Shown: positions 8,700 to 20,299, numbered from the stretch's first letter. The stretch is 64,000 nucleotides of DNA from Auricularia sp. M13 (GCA_037042915.1 CM073196.1:620001-684000), one strand, 5' to 3'. A program made the numbers and translations. Notes: generated by a model from the sequence alone, not told the origin.

Positions 8700-11584
8700 A
8701 TGCGTCTTTCCTTCACTCTCGTTCCAGTTACTATGGCAATGGCAGCAGCCGGCGCAGCGCTGCCGTCGAGCTTCCCGAAGTTCGAGCTCGTCTTCACCGC
8801 CACGGTCAACATTTTCAACGCATCCACGCCGCTCACAGTGCCCGAAGGCGCGCGATTCCGCACCGCAATCGGGTCCGTTCCTATTTCCTTTTCTCTGCGC
8901 TTCCATTTTCATCTCGTCTTGATAGTGGTGGCGAGATCAGAGACGCGCGAGGCAAGACGGTGGGTGAGATCATCCCGGGATACGGCAGTGAGACGGGCTA
9001 CGTCGACAACGCCGGCATAGCCCATCTCGACGCCAAGGAGCTCTGGGTGCGTCCTGTACCCTCTCTCTCCCCTGCGAGTCCGCAAGTCTCATCTGATTAG
9101 CACTTCTCCGATGGCCACTTTGCCATCACCGAGAACGTTGGGCCCGCACGCATCGATGACGCAAGACTCTCAGTCACTCGAGATATATCTCTAGTGTCTG
9201 TAGAACACTCAAGATATATCTTAAGGTGTTCTGGAACACGGGCATAGGGTATGTGCTGCACTGAGAGGCGTGGCATAAAGGAGGGGCTATCGGATGCAAG
9301 TACCCATGATGTAGTTGGGATACATCAAGATTTATCTCATCAGAGCTGCACTGTGCTGCACTGCAACGCAGGGCAACTCGAGTGTGGTGCCGAGAGGCCG
9401 GCGCTTATCCTCATCAGAGGAAACCGAGTTCGCCACCGGCGCTTAACCAACACTCTGAATCACAAAAACTGTCCCGAAGCTTTATGTCTGCATACTTTTT
9501 TTATGTGTTCCGCTTTATCGGTGATGATTAGACACAGAACTCAAGCCCATCCTCTCGCGCGTCGTTCAGACGGCACGCTCGACGTCGTCGGCTGCGTGCT
9601 CGAGTCCTGGTTGCAGTCGCGCGGCTTCGCCGTCCTGCCGTCGAGTAGCGCCAGCGGCCTCCCGCGCGAGAGCAAGGAGCAGCGCAGGGCCGACCGCCAG
9701 CAGCTCGCGCAGCAGCAGCAGCAGCAGCAGGCCGCCGAGATCGCCCGTGCGCTCGAACGCGCGCGCTGTCCAGGCGGCCCCCGGGCCCCTCCACCCCTCG
9801 CACTCCCAGTCGTAACCAAGCCAGCCGGCTGTGCGGACTCAATGACACTACCCGCTGATGAGCGTGTCCGCCGGACCGTCAAACAGCACGAGCGCAAGCG
9901 ACGAGGTGATGGCGGACATCTCGCCTGCGCGGGTGCAGCCCTCGGTGAACTTGCTATACTCGGCGTCGAGCGGCAACGCCAGCGGCGCCGACACCAGCGC
10001 GCACGCCGTCGTCGGCCAGCGGCGCGACGGCGCACCACCCGCAAGCAGCCGCGGCTGACCGCCAGCGCGCGTGCACCGTCACGCAGCACAACCGCCACAC
10101 GACGGACACCGAGGACGAGGACGTCGAGATGGCCGACGACGCTGCCGCCGGAAGACGCGCGGTGGGCATTGTGCAGGGCGACGTGGACGATGGGACACAT
10201 GCTGGCGGGTATCTCAATTGCTCATCGACAACCTCGCGATGGGCGCGCCGCTGGGTGCGTGTCCACAGTGGATTCGCGCACGAGGTGGAGCTACTCCAGC
10301 ACGGTGAGCGGGCGCATATCCGCGGCGCCGAGACGCTCCAGCGCGTCGATGTTCAGCTGACGAGTTTGAGGACCGCGGGCCTGTGGACTTCGTCGAGCCC
10401 AGAAGCCGCTCAGTCGTCGGTCGCTGGAGAGCGCGAAGTGGTCGTACTGGTCGCGCTGGAGCCAGTGCCATAACGAGCTGTTCTATTGTTCGATGCCAAG
10501 CTGATGTGTGAGAGAGGTTCGGCCGACTTGAATCTCCGCCACATCTCTTGCTCTCTCGCATTTCCGTTGCCCCGACAACGCTGTGGTGCGGCCTCCATTT
10601 GGAGGCTGCCCAATCCTTCTCTTACTCGTCGGCTTCGCCTCATTTGGGGCGGTGCCATCGTCCCCCCGCCGTCGTCATCGTCGCCACGTATGGGTTGGTT
10701 ATCGCGGTACTCGTTAGGCACACCTCACCGCGCTGTGGGTGCGACCGTCTATACCTCTTTTTGTAGATTTTCGCTCACGAATGCCGCACATCAGCAGCGC
10801 GCTGCGCACGCGGTCCACTGAGTGCTCGTGCGCTCAGCCTGTTTCGCGTCCCAATGAAGCGTGCGTGAAATTTAGTGAAATGTTGCCAACACTTGCTGAC
10901 TGTAATATCTCGCCTTTGCCACATTTCGTGTCTGCATCGATGGCATTTATCTCATTTGCTGATGTCGTGCAATATGTTGGGATTTATCCCGATACCTGGT
11001 GACGCTGGGTCCCGCCTTGCCGAAACCGGATATATCTGATATCCCGATTTATCCTATCTCGTCTTTTGCTTCGTTTGCACAATCTCGATCTGGATTTATC
11101 CCGATTTATCCCAATTCATTCTTCACCTTTTCTTCACACCATCTGCAACACTTCTATCCTAACTTATTCCGTCCACTCGTTAACATCTGGTACGTCTCAT
11201 TCGGATTTATCTCACTTCGCTGTTTGCTATATGTTGTACATACTGGTGTTATGGAATCACATTGGATTTATCTCAACATGCTCTGGAAACACCTAAGATA
11301 AATCCCCAATGACTGAGGAGGCTCGATGACGCCGGCGCTGCTCGCGGCATCACACGGCTGTACGTCCTACTTCGCTCGGTTTTGCAGCTCCTCATCAGAT
11401 CCTGCAGGTTGTTTGAGACGGACTCCCCGACGTACGGGAAGTACAACGGTTGGATGCTCATCGCGCGCGTCTCGGGCTCCGCGCCGAACCTGCACCTCGA
11501 TATCTTTGGGGTACGCTCGCTTGCCGACTTTAATGCTGACATTGACACTCGTGCGGTTAGGCTGATCCCGCAGCGCTCTCATAA
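8700..11584 (+). pseudogene. Secreted DUF3237-like protein, copy 2 (exon 3 split by a transposon)
   Basis: Exons 8700-8872, 8926-9046, 9101-9162 plus 11333-11359, 11408-11510 and 11561-11584. Signal peptide MRLSFTLVPVTMAMAAAGAA, then FPKFELVFTATVNI, SETGYVDNAG, LDAKELW and, after the insertion, LFETDSPTYGKYNGW and LHLDIFG. It is a tandem paralogue of the gene at 6199, with introns at identical positions and phases. Exon 3 is cut after codons for GPARIDDA and resumes 2.16 kb later, with the same 10 bases on both sides of the insert. As it stands the exon runs into stops inside the element, so the gene is very probably inactive. The break is recent enough that the downstream exons keep frame and splice sites. 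Confidence 0.75.
9163..11322. mobile_element. 2.16 kb non-autonomous DNA transposon in DUF3237 copy 2
   Basis: Flanked by a perfect 10 bp duplication TCGATGACGC (9153-9162 and 11323-11332). The ends are imperfect inverted repeats of about 35 bp: both contain CTCAGTCA, then GAT(A/T)TATCT and (A/G)GTGT in register. The terminal 350 bp on each side repeat a motif close to GGATTTATCYC or its complement at least eight times (for example 9326, 10980, 11029, 11057, 11091, 11102, 11206, 11261). This subterminal repetition resembles transposase-binding sites of hAT or Mutator-like elements; a 9-11 bp duplication fits Mutator-like better. The interior (about 9530-10480) is GC-rich and coding-like on the minus strand in pieces, possibly a captured host gene fragment; no transposase was recognised. 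Confidence 0.75.
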
Positions 11585-11808
11585 GTTCTCTGCCAGTTGT
11601 GTTCCGTTAGATAGCATTACATATCAAATACATTCGTAGAGTCGGGAGGTAGAATGGATATAAATAACACTTTGTTGTCACGAGACAGCGCGATTTCACA
11701 CTCCGCTGAGTCTCCTAATCCCCGTCACGTTGCCTTGGTGTCACAGTAAACTGGTGTGTGAACTTGCGCGCAAGGGATGTATATCTAAAGCCAGCTGTAG
11801 CGAATTCA

Positions 11809-13172
11809 ATGCTGCCTGACGCGCCACTCCGACGTCCAAAATTCGATTCAATCGGGCGCTTGCGGTCGCTGGCACGCGGATGGAAGAATGCCGGCGCAAC
11901 TGGCAGTCCTGCATCAACAACTCAGTCACGGAAACAGTCTACAGCCGGGCTCTTGCCTACTGAACTTCTTCTACATATCATTGACTATCTTGCGTACTCA
12001 ACACACTCTCAGACATCCTACTTCATAGCGCGTAACGCTCTCGCAAGCTGTGCTTTGGTTTGTCGTGGCTGGTACTTCTGCTCTGTGGAAGTTCTCTATA
12101 GGGATGTACGGCTTCGATCGACGTCTTGCTGTAGGATGCTTGCGAGAACACTCGCTCGACGACACGACTTTGCCCAGCGCATCACCAGCTTGTATCTCCC
12201 AGGCTCCGAGGGAAATATGCCACGAGATCCGAAGGATGCTCTCTCCCGCTTTGGAAACCCGCCTCAGAGACTCGGACGTCTTTACCAGCCGATTACGGTC
12301 ACGTTCTACAACATTGTCGACGGCTGCACGATTTGCACGTGAGCCTCTCGCCCACCGCCTCACCCATCCCCATTCTCTGTGGCTTATTTGGTAATCATCC
12401 GCGACCGGGGATAAAAAGATTATGGATTGAATTCAGCCAACGCGCGGGATTTAGTCATGCGACATGGGGTGCAGAAGGCATCCTCACTGTGCTTGCGCAT
12501 CCCGCATTGGCTGCATTGGAGGTCTGTACCCTCAACAATGTAATCATCTCCTTTGGCGTCGGGGTGCCACTGCGTCAACCCAAGGCGCCGCTACCGCCTA
12601 TCCGCGTCCTGCGACTTCGCCACGTTTCCGCCTTCGGCGACCTGGATCTCCCTGTGCACGTTCTTGTGCGCTCGCTCAGCACGTCGTTGCAGTCTGTAGA
12701 GATTGTGCAGTCCAAGGCCATCAGATCAACCAACACCTTCCACCCCGTCGCGCAAAGTCTCCGCGCGCTACGCATCACGCGCGTCCACCACCCACCGCTC
12801 GACCTCGCGAGTTTCACCGCTCTAACCAATCTGCGCCTGCCCCTGGTCGCCGCGCACAACATGGTCCCGGGCGACTTCCCGCCGCGCGTGACACACCTCG
12901 CGCTCGACCTGCCCGTCATCGACTTCAAAGAGCACCTAGCCGGACAGCTGATGATGTGGGTTGTGCAGGTTGCACCCGCGGGGATGGCCAACCTGCGCCA
13001 GGTCGTCCTCCACGGCTCCGTTCGGCTGAAGGACCTCTGTGTCTTTTGGGCCATGGCGATTCTGTGCGCGCTGGCGGCGGAAGATGCTGGCCTCAAGGTG
13101 CGCACGCACGCGCATATCATAGGCGGCGCGCTGTACGCGCGGCCGTCGAGTCCTTTGCAGACGATGGTATAG
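11809..13172 (+). CDS. F-box/LRR-like protein with a frame change
   Basis: The N-terminal half has an F-box-like segment, LLPTELLLHIIDYLAYS, continuing with ALVCRGWYFCSVEVLYRDV (about residues 45-105 from the ATG at 11809). Such proteins are substrate adaptors of SCF ubiquitin ligases and are strongly amplified in agaricomycetes. The C-terminal half (from about 12300, in another frame) reads VLQHCRRLHDLHVSLSPT and continues for about 280 residues of leucine-rich, irregular repeat sequence to a stop at 13172. The two frames meet between 12240 and 12330; no good short intron was found, so this is either a frameshift or an unrecognised splice. An ATG is chosen at 11809 because the frame upstream has only a GTG. 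Confidence 0.6.
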
Positions 13173-13514
13173 GACGGTGGTCGACGAAGTTTGATGTTGC
13201 TATGTACAATGGTCGTAAGATGCTCGGGATCGTTGAGGACGTTGTCTATGTACATCTACAGGATACATAATGCTGACAGTCCCTCTGCTGGCAATATAGA
13301 TACATATATTTCCTCGTAAAACAGCGCCCGCGCCTGTCGTGGAGGGGCCCATATGAAAGCGCTCCACGCCTATTCATCCATTCCATCGTCGGTTACGTCA
13401 GGGTTGGGTTCAAGCTGCGCAGTGTCGGGCATCATCAAGAGAACATGTATAGATTCAATCTCCTGTCGGCGTGGCACACCCGGTGGTGTCACAGCCTGTA
13501 GGTGCAAAGACTCG
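13173..13514. other. Convergent intergenic region
   Basis: About 340 bp between the 3' ends of two convergent F-box genes; nothing recognisable in it. Confidence 0.5.
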
Positions 13515-15310
13515 TCAGCTGGACCGCATCACCTGCGAATGGGCAGAACTGACTTTGACGCCAATGATATGTTCGTCCAGCGCCATGGCCTGGTACGGCC
13601 ACGTGCGCTGGCAGACGCACTCCCGATATGGCAAGGACGACAGCACCACCTTCGCAAACAGATGGTTGGCGGGCAACTGACTCGTGTGGTTCACAACATC
13701 GCCGCAATCGTCCGGGTCGCGTGCGAGCGGGTACGGGTTGAAGTCGTATATTCGCCCGGTCTTGTGCGACAGCGCGCGGAAGCCCATGAGCCAGCGCGGC
13801 GTGCCGACGACGCCGTGGCCGGGGCCCTGCATGGGCGGGCCGAGGCAGGCGTTGAGCCAGCGCGTGTGCTCGGGCCCCCACTCGTCCCATGAGAACTCGT
13901 TCCCGATGCTTCCGATGCGCCTGGGTACCATCGCCATGCGCATCAGCGCCCCAGGGAGGAAGAACATGGTGTGCGTCGTCGGGCGGCGTGCCATGCGCTG
14001 GTTGTGCAGCGTCACATCCAGCGCCAGCACACTGTTCTCCGCGCCCGGCGCGGGCGTGAACGGCAACGTCGCGAACGGCGCGGCACGCCGCTGCGAGATG
14101 GAGTTCGTCGCGTGGAAGTGCAACCGGTCGAGCGCGGCCGTCTGCGCGAGCAGCGGGAGGTAGAAAACGGCAAGCGTGTGCGGGTGGTAGGGGGCGGTGA
14201 CGCGGTGTGGCGTCGTCTGTAGTACGAATGCGCGCAGCGATAGAAATAGTTCGGGTGGTTCTGCAAAGGAATGCCTCTCGCACGCCGCCTCGAGAATAAG
14301 ACCAGGGGTCAGCAGACGTAACGCAGCGTGAGTATTTGCCCTGGGTAGATATTGCTGTAGCGAGATAAATCAATTTATTCAAATAGGATAAAATAGGAGC
14401 TTACTAGCTGCACGATCCCTGTGCGCCAGTTGAAGATGGTGTAACGGTCCCCAATTAGCGAGTTGCGCTCTGAGCAGATGTGTACCGTCACGAGGTCGTC
14501 CAATATTTCAGTCTTGATACTTTCTGCTCGTCGTACGCGGTAATCGGCCACAGGTATGATGTGTTGGGGTGCATCGGGATGCGGAAAGCCAGATGAAAAC
14601 GACAAGATGTGCATCTTGTACGGCGAGTGATTCGAAGAGCTTGCTGGGGTTCTGAAACCAGTCAAAACCGGTATGCAGCATTTGATTGTAGTACATACGC
14701 TGTTACGTCGTTCTGAATGCCAACGAGCAAGTCTTGTGCGGGGTCAAAGACGACATGAACGAAGGCAACGTGAAGCTCGAGCGTCCAGCTGGGACATATT
14801 CGGTCCTGACTCTTGGTGTCCAAGACGTCGAGGGTGTCGAATTCGTTGGTTGACATGTGCTTGCCTGTGGACTTGGTGCCGAGCACGAAGACACCGTCTA
14901 TCATGTCACAGAATGTGGCCGTGCCTTCGAGTTCGATGGTGTCGACCGCGTGCCATTCCACATATCGCCAGCTTTCGCGCCATGTGAACAGGCTGGCCAA
15001 TCCGTCAGAGGAGCTTTGAAAATACGGTAGTGCCGTGTTGCTGATGAGCCCGGCCACGCCCAGCTCGACGAGATATTGGAGGTGAATCGAGGTCTCAAAT
15101 GCGACCTTGAAGGCCTTCGATACCTGAAACAACAGCTAATGAGCAAGGATCTATTTTAGAATAGTGGTATGGTACCAGTTGAATGCGTAATATATCCTAA
15201 CGATGGTCAGCAGCGCAGGTGCAGCAGCGGCGGTCACATCGCACCTTCCAAGGCAATTCCGAGATAATTTGGACGAGAATCTCAAATGGAAGCGCGTCAA
15301 GCATCCCCAT
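13515..15310 (-). CDS. F-box protein with a 21 nt microexon
   Basis: Exons, in minus-strand order: 15310-15245, 15196-15176, 15123-14699, 14651-14405, 14354-13515. All four introns are GT-AG and 47-52 bp long, and the total of 1,599 nt is an exact 533 codons including the stop. The F-box is assembled across the first three exons: MGMLDALPFEILVQIISEL, then PWKDILRIQLVSKAFK, in which only DILRIQL comes from the microexon. Then follows YLVELGVAGL and a FTWRESWRYVEW segment seen in many agaricomycete F-box proteins. No C-terminal repeat domain was recognised. Likely SCF adaptor; target unknown. The C-terminus may be longer if a further intron lies near 13515. Confidence 0.8.
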
Positions 15311-16002
15311 GCCAAATTGGCTGCTAACGCCAGCGGCAGCGCGACGGCAGCGTTTCGCTCAAGCGCGGTGTGGAGGTTCAAGTTCAAGTTGGGCAGTCAC
15401 GTGCACTGCCACGCGCGTTCACTTCACCCGGCAGCAAAACCTGCAAGCATGTAAATTCTGAATTATGGACATCTAAAGGGGATATTGTATCATTCATAAA
15501 GGGAAATTACTACGCTGAAAATTTATTCCTCGAAAGTTATGCAATATGCAAGAGCTCGTCGCACATGATATCAATTACTGACAGTAATTCAGCGCCTCGG
15601 ACATGCACGCTACATTAATCAGAATCATGTTGAGAGTGAATCACTCCATGTCCTCTGCGATCAGAGGGGCGGGGAGGAATGGCGCCCGGGCACCCTTGCG
15701 TTCGAAAGCGGCTTCCTTCAGATAGGCAAGGCTCCGCAACGTGCTGGGCAAGCGCTCCACCATCACGGTCTGGAAAGCATGAAATACTTCGCTTGAAGTG
15801 GAGTGATAATGGCTGGCGTATGTCCAGTCCCCTTATATTCGGGAAAAGTGCAGCAAGGGCGGCGGCAGCGTTTTTCAAGTTGCCGCTGCCTCCATCGTCG
15901 CCAGCGCCAGCTACTCCAATCATCCAACAAGAGGTTGCAACACGGGTAATATGCGGTAACGGCTTCTCCGAGGACAGGTCGCGCAGAGTCAATAGGTTTT
16001 TG

Positions 16003-16189
16003 TGTCAGAATGTCTTCTGGTTGCGTGCTTGTAGTGCCCTCGGCAACCTCCGTTCGCTGTATAGTACACCGGAATGTGCCGTAGGTAGTCTTTGCCGCGA
16101 ATCACGAAGTACCCCTCGCCGGCTTGCTCACAGCGTCCAACGACCCGAGCCCCAGGCGACGCGTCACTGTCCAACGACAGTTCTTGACA
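16003..16189. repeat. Left LTR (187 bp)
   Basis: First long terminal repeat of the small LTR element; same sequence at 17271-17457. Confidence 0.9.
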
Positions 16190-17270
16190 TTCGCGGCCGG
16201 TGACCAGCCACCCAGCGCGGTGCAGTGAGGCCTGCACACCAACCTCCTCGGCTTGACCGCCGTGTCTTCCGTTGCTTGACCGCACGGACGCAGCTCAGGC
16301 CACACTGCGTTACCAAGCCAGGTAGCCTCCCGATTGTTGGGGAGGGGCTATGCGCCTTAAATGCCGTCGGACTCTGTGTGAGTGGTTGGTTGACTTGTTG
16401 TCCCAACATCCGCGCCCTCTTGTGCGCCCACTGTGCATTGTTGCACATTCTGTGCCCTTGGCACATCGACTCGCCCTGCTTTGGCCAGTCACTCGCGTTG
16501 GTGCCAGCTTGCACCTCGTTCTTTGGCGGTCCCTTCCGCCACCTCGTCCATCCCCCCGTCGTCCTTCGCAGTCAGCACCCCACTTCTGGACCTGCTGGCT
16601 CACGACACTCTCTGGGCCGCCACTTGCCCATCGCTTGCCCTCATTCCTCTTCACTCGTTTGGGCTCCACTTCGACTCGCTGCGCCTTTGCCCGCGTTATC
16701 CTCCTCGCATCCCGTTGCCAACCCTGCTCGGCGTCAGCATCCACCAACGCCGGCAACCTTGGGCTGTTATGCCCCACCTCGACTTCCTTTGGCCTGGACT
16801 CCCTGGTGGCCCCCTGGACTTGTGGTCCCTCATGATCAGTCTGTGGCAGTGCCATTCGTGCCAGTTTTTGTGTGTTTCACCGGATTTCTGGCATGGTTGA
16901 CACTGCCACCTGATTAGTCATCCTAATGCCAGCCAGTCCAGCCCGATGGCATTTCCTGCACCACCACCACCAGCGCACTGCCGCCATTGCCGCCACTGCC
17001 AATGCCTTCACCACCGTTGTTGCCGTCGCCGCTGCCATCGCTGTTGTCGCCACCGCCTGCTGTGTCTGCTACTGGTGCCGACACTGCCGCCATGCCATTG
17101 TGACCATGACCACTTCTGGTCACTCCATGCACCTTCAGGGAGGGTTGCTGGATTCAGGGAGGGTTTTGTTGTTCTGTTTGCCATGTTCTTTTCTTCTGTG
17201 TTCCTGTTGCTTCGCTCGTTTGTTTTCTTTTGCCATTCTTGCCTCGGCACTCCCTTCGCTCGAGGGAGGG

Positions 17271-17457
17271 TGTCAGAATGTCTTCTGGTTGCGTGCTTGT
17301 AGTGCCCTCGGCAACCTCCGTTCGCTGTATAGTACACCGGAATGTGCCGTAGGTAGTCTTTGCCGCGAATCACGAAGTACCCCTCGCCGGCTTGCTCACA
17401 GCGTCCAACGACCCGAGCCCCAGGCGACGCGTCACTGTCCAACGACAGTTCTTGACA
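17271..17457. repeat. Right LTR (187 bp)
   Basis: Second long terminal repeat of the small LTR element; same sequence at 16003-16189. Confidence 0.9.
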
Positions 17458-18335
17458 TTTTGTCGAGGAGCTGGATTGAGCGCAGCGTGCGAAGGCAGTC
17501 CCGAGCAAGAGAGAGATACACCTGGATCTGATCCTCGGAAAGCCTAGCAGGTTTGATCACCAGCGTCTGCAATGCTGGCAGGCGCGAGATGAACACCAGC
17601 TTTTGCAGCGTCTATGCGGAGCCACCGCAGATGCTGGAACATGGGTGTGGCATCGTGTGCGACGCCCCTAATGTAGATTTCTCCGCGCAGCGTCAGCTTT
17701 TCCAGTAATTTGAGATTTTCAATGAGTGAGATATCCAGAATGGTGATCGGGAGGATGTGAAGCTCGCGCAAGGGCAGGCCGTCACAGCGTGTGAGCACTC
17801 TAATACCAGCGATGCGAAAAAGCGGAGCTAACGATAGGTAATGCTTGGTCGTCATGGTGGGGATTACCACCACCAGGCGCGAGGCCACGTTTTTCGCCTT
17901 ATCGTCCAAATGAGGGGACCAAGCCAGAGAGAGGTACCGGATGCGTCTCGTGTTATACTCTGAGTCGATCAGAGCCGTTAAGAGTCGATCAGAGCCGTTA
18001 ATAGCACAATGACATCGAGCACCGGAGTGTCATTGCTGAAATCGATGCGCCCGTAGAGCTGATTGAGTGCCAACTCGCTCAGTGACGAGCATGTGAGGGC
18101 TGCGCGAACCAGACCGGTGCGAGTCAGATGCTAGATGATAGAGGGGAAGATTTCGACTGGAAGCCGCGTGGAAGCTGCAGAGGTGTTGTGTAACGCGATT
18201 ATATGGAGACACGGAGGGAGGTAGTGGTAGGAGGTTGCGGTTGATTCCGAAGGCAGCCAGGAGTTTTACTTGACGGGAAATGCCTTGACCTACATTATTC
18301 TATGCCAAGATACACTGAGAAATAACGCTCATCTA

Positions 18336-18360
18336 CAGTATTTGTGCACGCAAACGGCCA
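18336..18360 (+). repeat. Left terminal inverted repeat of the pogo-type element
   Basis: 25 bp, perfect inverse of 30238-30262; starts CAG directly after the target TA. Confidence 0.9.
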
Positions 18361-20299
18361 ACTTTTGCTTTTTCATCAATCTGCTCCCTCCCCAAGGATT
18401 CCTTCAAATAAAAACTATACTGGCCACTGGCCATGCTTCTTAGGAACTAGAAATATATTTTTTCGTAATTTATCTATGCGTGGTTGTTGAATGCCAGACG
18501 TGCGAGTAGGATGGATGCAACTCGGCTCTCACCGAGGCAAACGGCCAACTTGTCCGGCCAACTCAACCTGCTGATTCTGGTGCAACAACAGCGGCCAGGC
18601 TCTGGTGAAGCTATCTACCTATCCTCAGAGTCATAAAACATGCTTTCTGAGTCCGAGCTCTCGTCAGAACCGTCAGAACCCCCTTCAGATGTGCTGTCGT
18701 CGTCATCCCCACCGCTGTCGACATCCATTGCCTCGTTCTGACCCCGAGCGCCTGTTCTAGGACCAGCTGACGCCACCTGCTTTGATCCTCGACGGAATGG
18801 GTACTCTGGACGGGCAGGGAACTTCAACCGCTTCTTGCCTGGGTTGGCGGCTCGGATGGCGGCGCACTCGTCCTCCCACTGCTTCTTCTTGGCCGTGTAG
18901 TCCGCTCTGAGCTCGGCGTTGCGCTTCTTGGCCTCCTCCTTCTCTGCCTTGCGCAAAGCACGGCTGTCCGCACGTCCCTGCTTCTCCATCGCCGCTTTCT
19001 CCCGCCCATCTGCATCCTCGCGCAGCAATCGCTGTGCTTCGTCGCTGGTGATCAGCGCGCCGTTTCCGGACTTGAAGATGGCGGTGCGCACGTCCTTGCG
19101 CTTGCTCAGCTTCTTGATGAGCTTCTTGTTGACCTTCTTCAGTTGGACGCTTTGCAGCGCCATCGTCGCGTTCGAGCGGCACAACCCCTTCCGAAGCTCC
19201 CTTGTGCGCCGCTGAGCTTTTCGAAGTGCTGCCTTCAGGGCCTTGGTCTTCACCCCATCGCCCTCCGCCTCCTGTCCCATTGCCCAGTCCGGGGAAGATG
19301 TTGCGGGCGCATAGAATTGCGGCGACGGCAACGTGTCATTTGGTGTGATGTCATCTGAGAGCAGGTGACTGGCTGATGTCCCACGAAGCAGTGACCGAGC
19401 TACGTGTGCCCGCTCAGCAAGAGTGGATGGGAACGAGCTGCTGGAAGACCTGCGAGTTGGTGTAACTGGCAAGTCTGTGTCGGTAGTCGGCGTGCGGGTT
19501 GCACCAACAGAGGAAGAGCCGGGAAGTGGTGTGTCCGGGAAAACGGCAGTGACAATGGCTTTGACAGGGCTGGGTGTACGAAGCAGGAACCCTGACTTGA
19601 CAGAGTTGGCAGCTGCTGGTGCCGTTTGTGCTGGCGTGATCACAGATGCATCCACAGGGAAAAGACCGGTCTTCCGGAAAGCCTCCTTGACCTTGGAAGC
19701 TGTGAATGTCTGCTTCCAAGGTTGTTCAAGGAGCCTGAGAAAGGACTCCTTGGTAACACGCTCATCCTCCTCCTGCTCGTACTGTGCAACGGCCTTTGTG
19801 TAGGCACGTTTGAAGGCTGAGAAAAGAACAACATCGAGCCCTTGCAGTGCATGTGTTGTGTGCGGGGGATAGGCGACAATCTCGATGTTATGCTCGCGTG
19901 CATACTCGATTGCCTCAGCTGTGCAGTGCGAGCCATGGCCGTCGACTGCCAGAACGCGCTTCTCGCCATTTGGTGCCGAGTCCCGAGTCTGAGCATCGAA
20001 AGCCTTAAGCCACGCAAGGCCAATGACATTGTTGGAGTATCCCTTTTCTGACATGCCAACGCTTTGCAAATGTGAGTAGTTTGCCAAACTTCAATGCAAT
20101 GGACTCACTCAGCATTCAGCGGATTATTTTTCACCCACGTAGACATGAGATTGGAGCCCTTGAAGATGACCGTTGGGCGAAGAGCTGTTCCGTCGGCGCA
20201 GATGGTCGATATGACGGTGACAAGTTCGCGATTATTACTGCTCTGCTGATGCTGCACACGCTTCTTGGTCCCATCGGCATTCTTGCCAGCTGTGACCAT

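Larger units (their letters stand above)
16003..17457. mobile_element. Small non-autonomous LTR retroelement (TRIM/LARD-like)
   Basis: Two direct 187 bp repeats that look identical, starting TGTCAGAATGTC and ending GTTCTTGACA (TG...CA), bound a 1.08 kb interior. The flanking 5 bp are TTTTG on both sides (15998-16002 and 17458-17462), a perfect target-site duplication. A purine tract GAGGGAGGG directly precedes the right LTR, as expected for a plus-strand primer site. The interior has no gag or pol similarity; it is rich in Cys/Pro/His codons on the plus strand and in Gly codons on the minus strand, including a GCC/CCA-rich stretch at about 16930-17060. It must have been copied by enzymes of another element. 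LTR identity implies a young insertion. Confidence 0.9.
15641..18230 (-). pseudogene. F-box/LRR pseudogene with several independent lesions
   Basis: Minus-strand remnants line up as one F-box/LRR protein: LPVEIFPSII, then HLTRTGLVRAALTCSSLSEL (F-box), YLSLAWSPHLDDKAKNVASR, FQHLRWLRIDAAK, VFISRLPALQTLVIKPARL, LLTLRDLSSEKPLPHI and FHAFQTVMVERLPSTLRSL, ending at 15641. Lesions seen: a TAG stop inside the F-box near 18130; a 20 bp tandem duplication (17961-18000) that breaks the frame and whose single copy would keep it; a frame change near 17610; the LTR element inserted at 16003-17457; and another frame change near 15790. The start is not defined. The reading is continuous in frame across the LTR insertion point, which proves the element landed in this gene. 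Confidence 0.75.

Noticed and set aside
9251-10360. 369-codon plus-strand frame inside the DUF3237 insertion
   Set aside because: Arg/Ala-rich frame typical of GC-rich antisense reading; coding-like pieces appear instead on the minus strand.
16225-16917. 230-codon frame inside the small LTR element
   Set aside because: Low-complexity Pro/Cys/His composition, several overlapping frames of similar length, no similarity to gag or pol.
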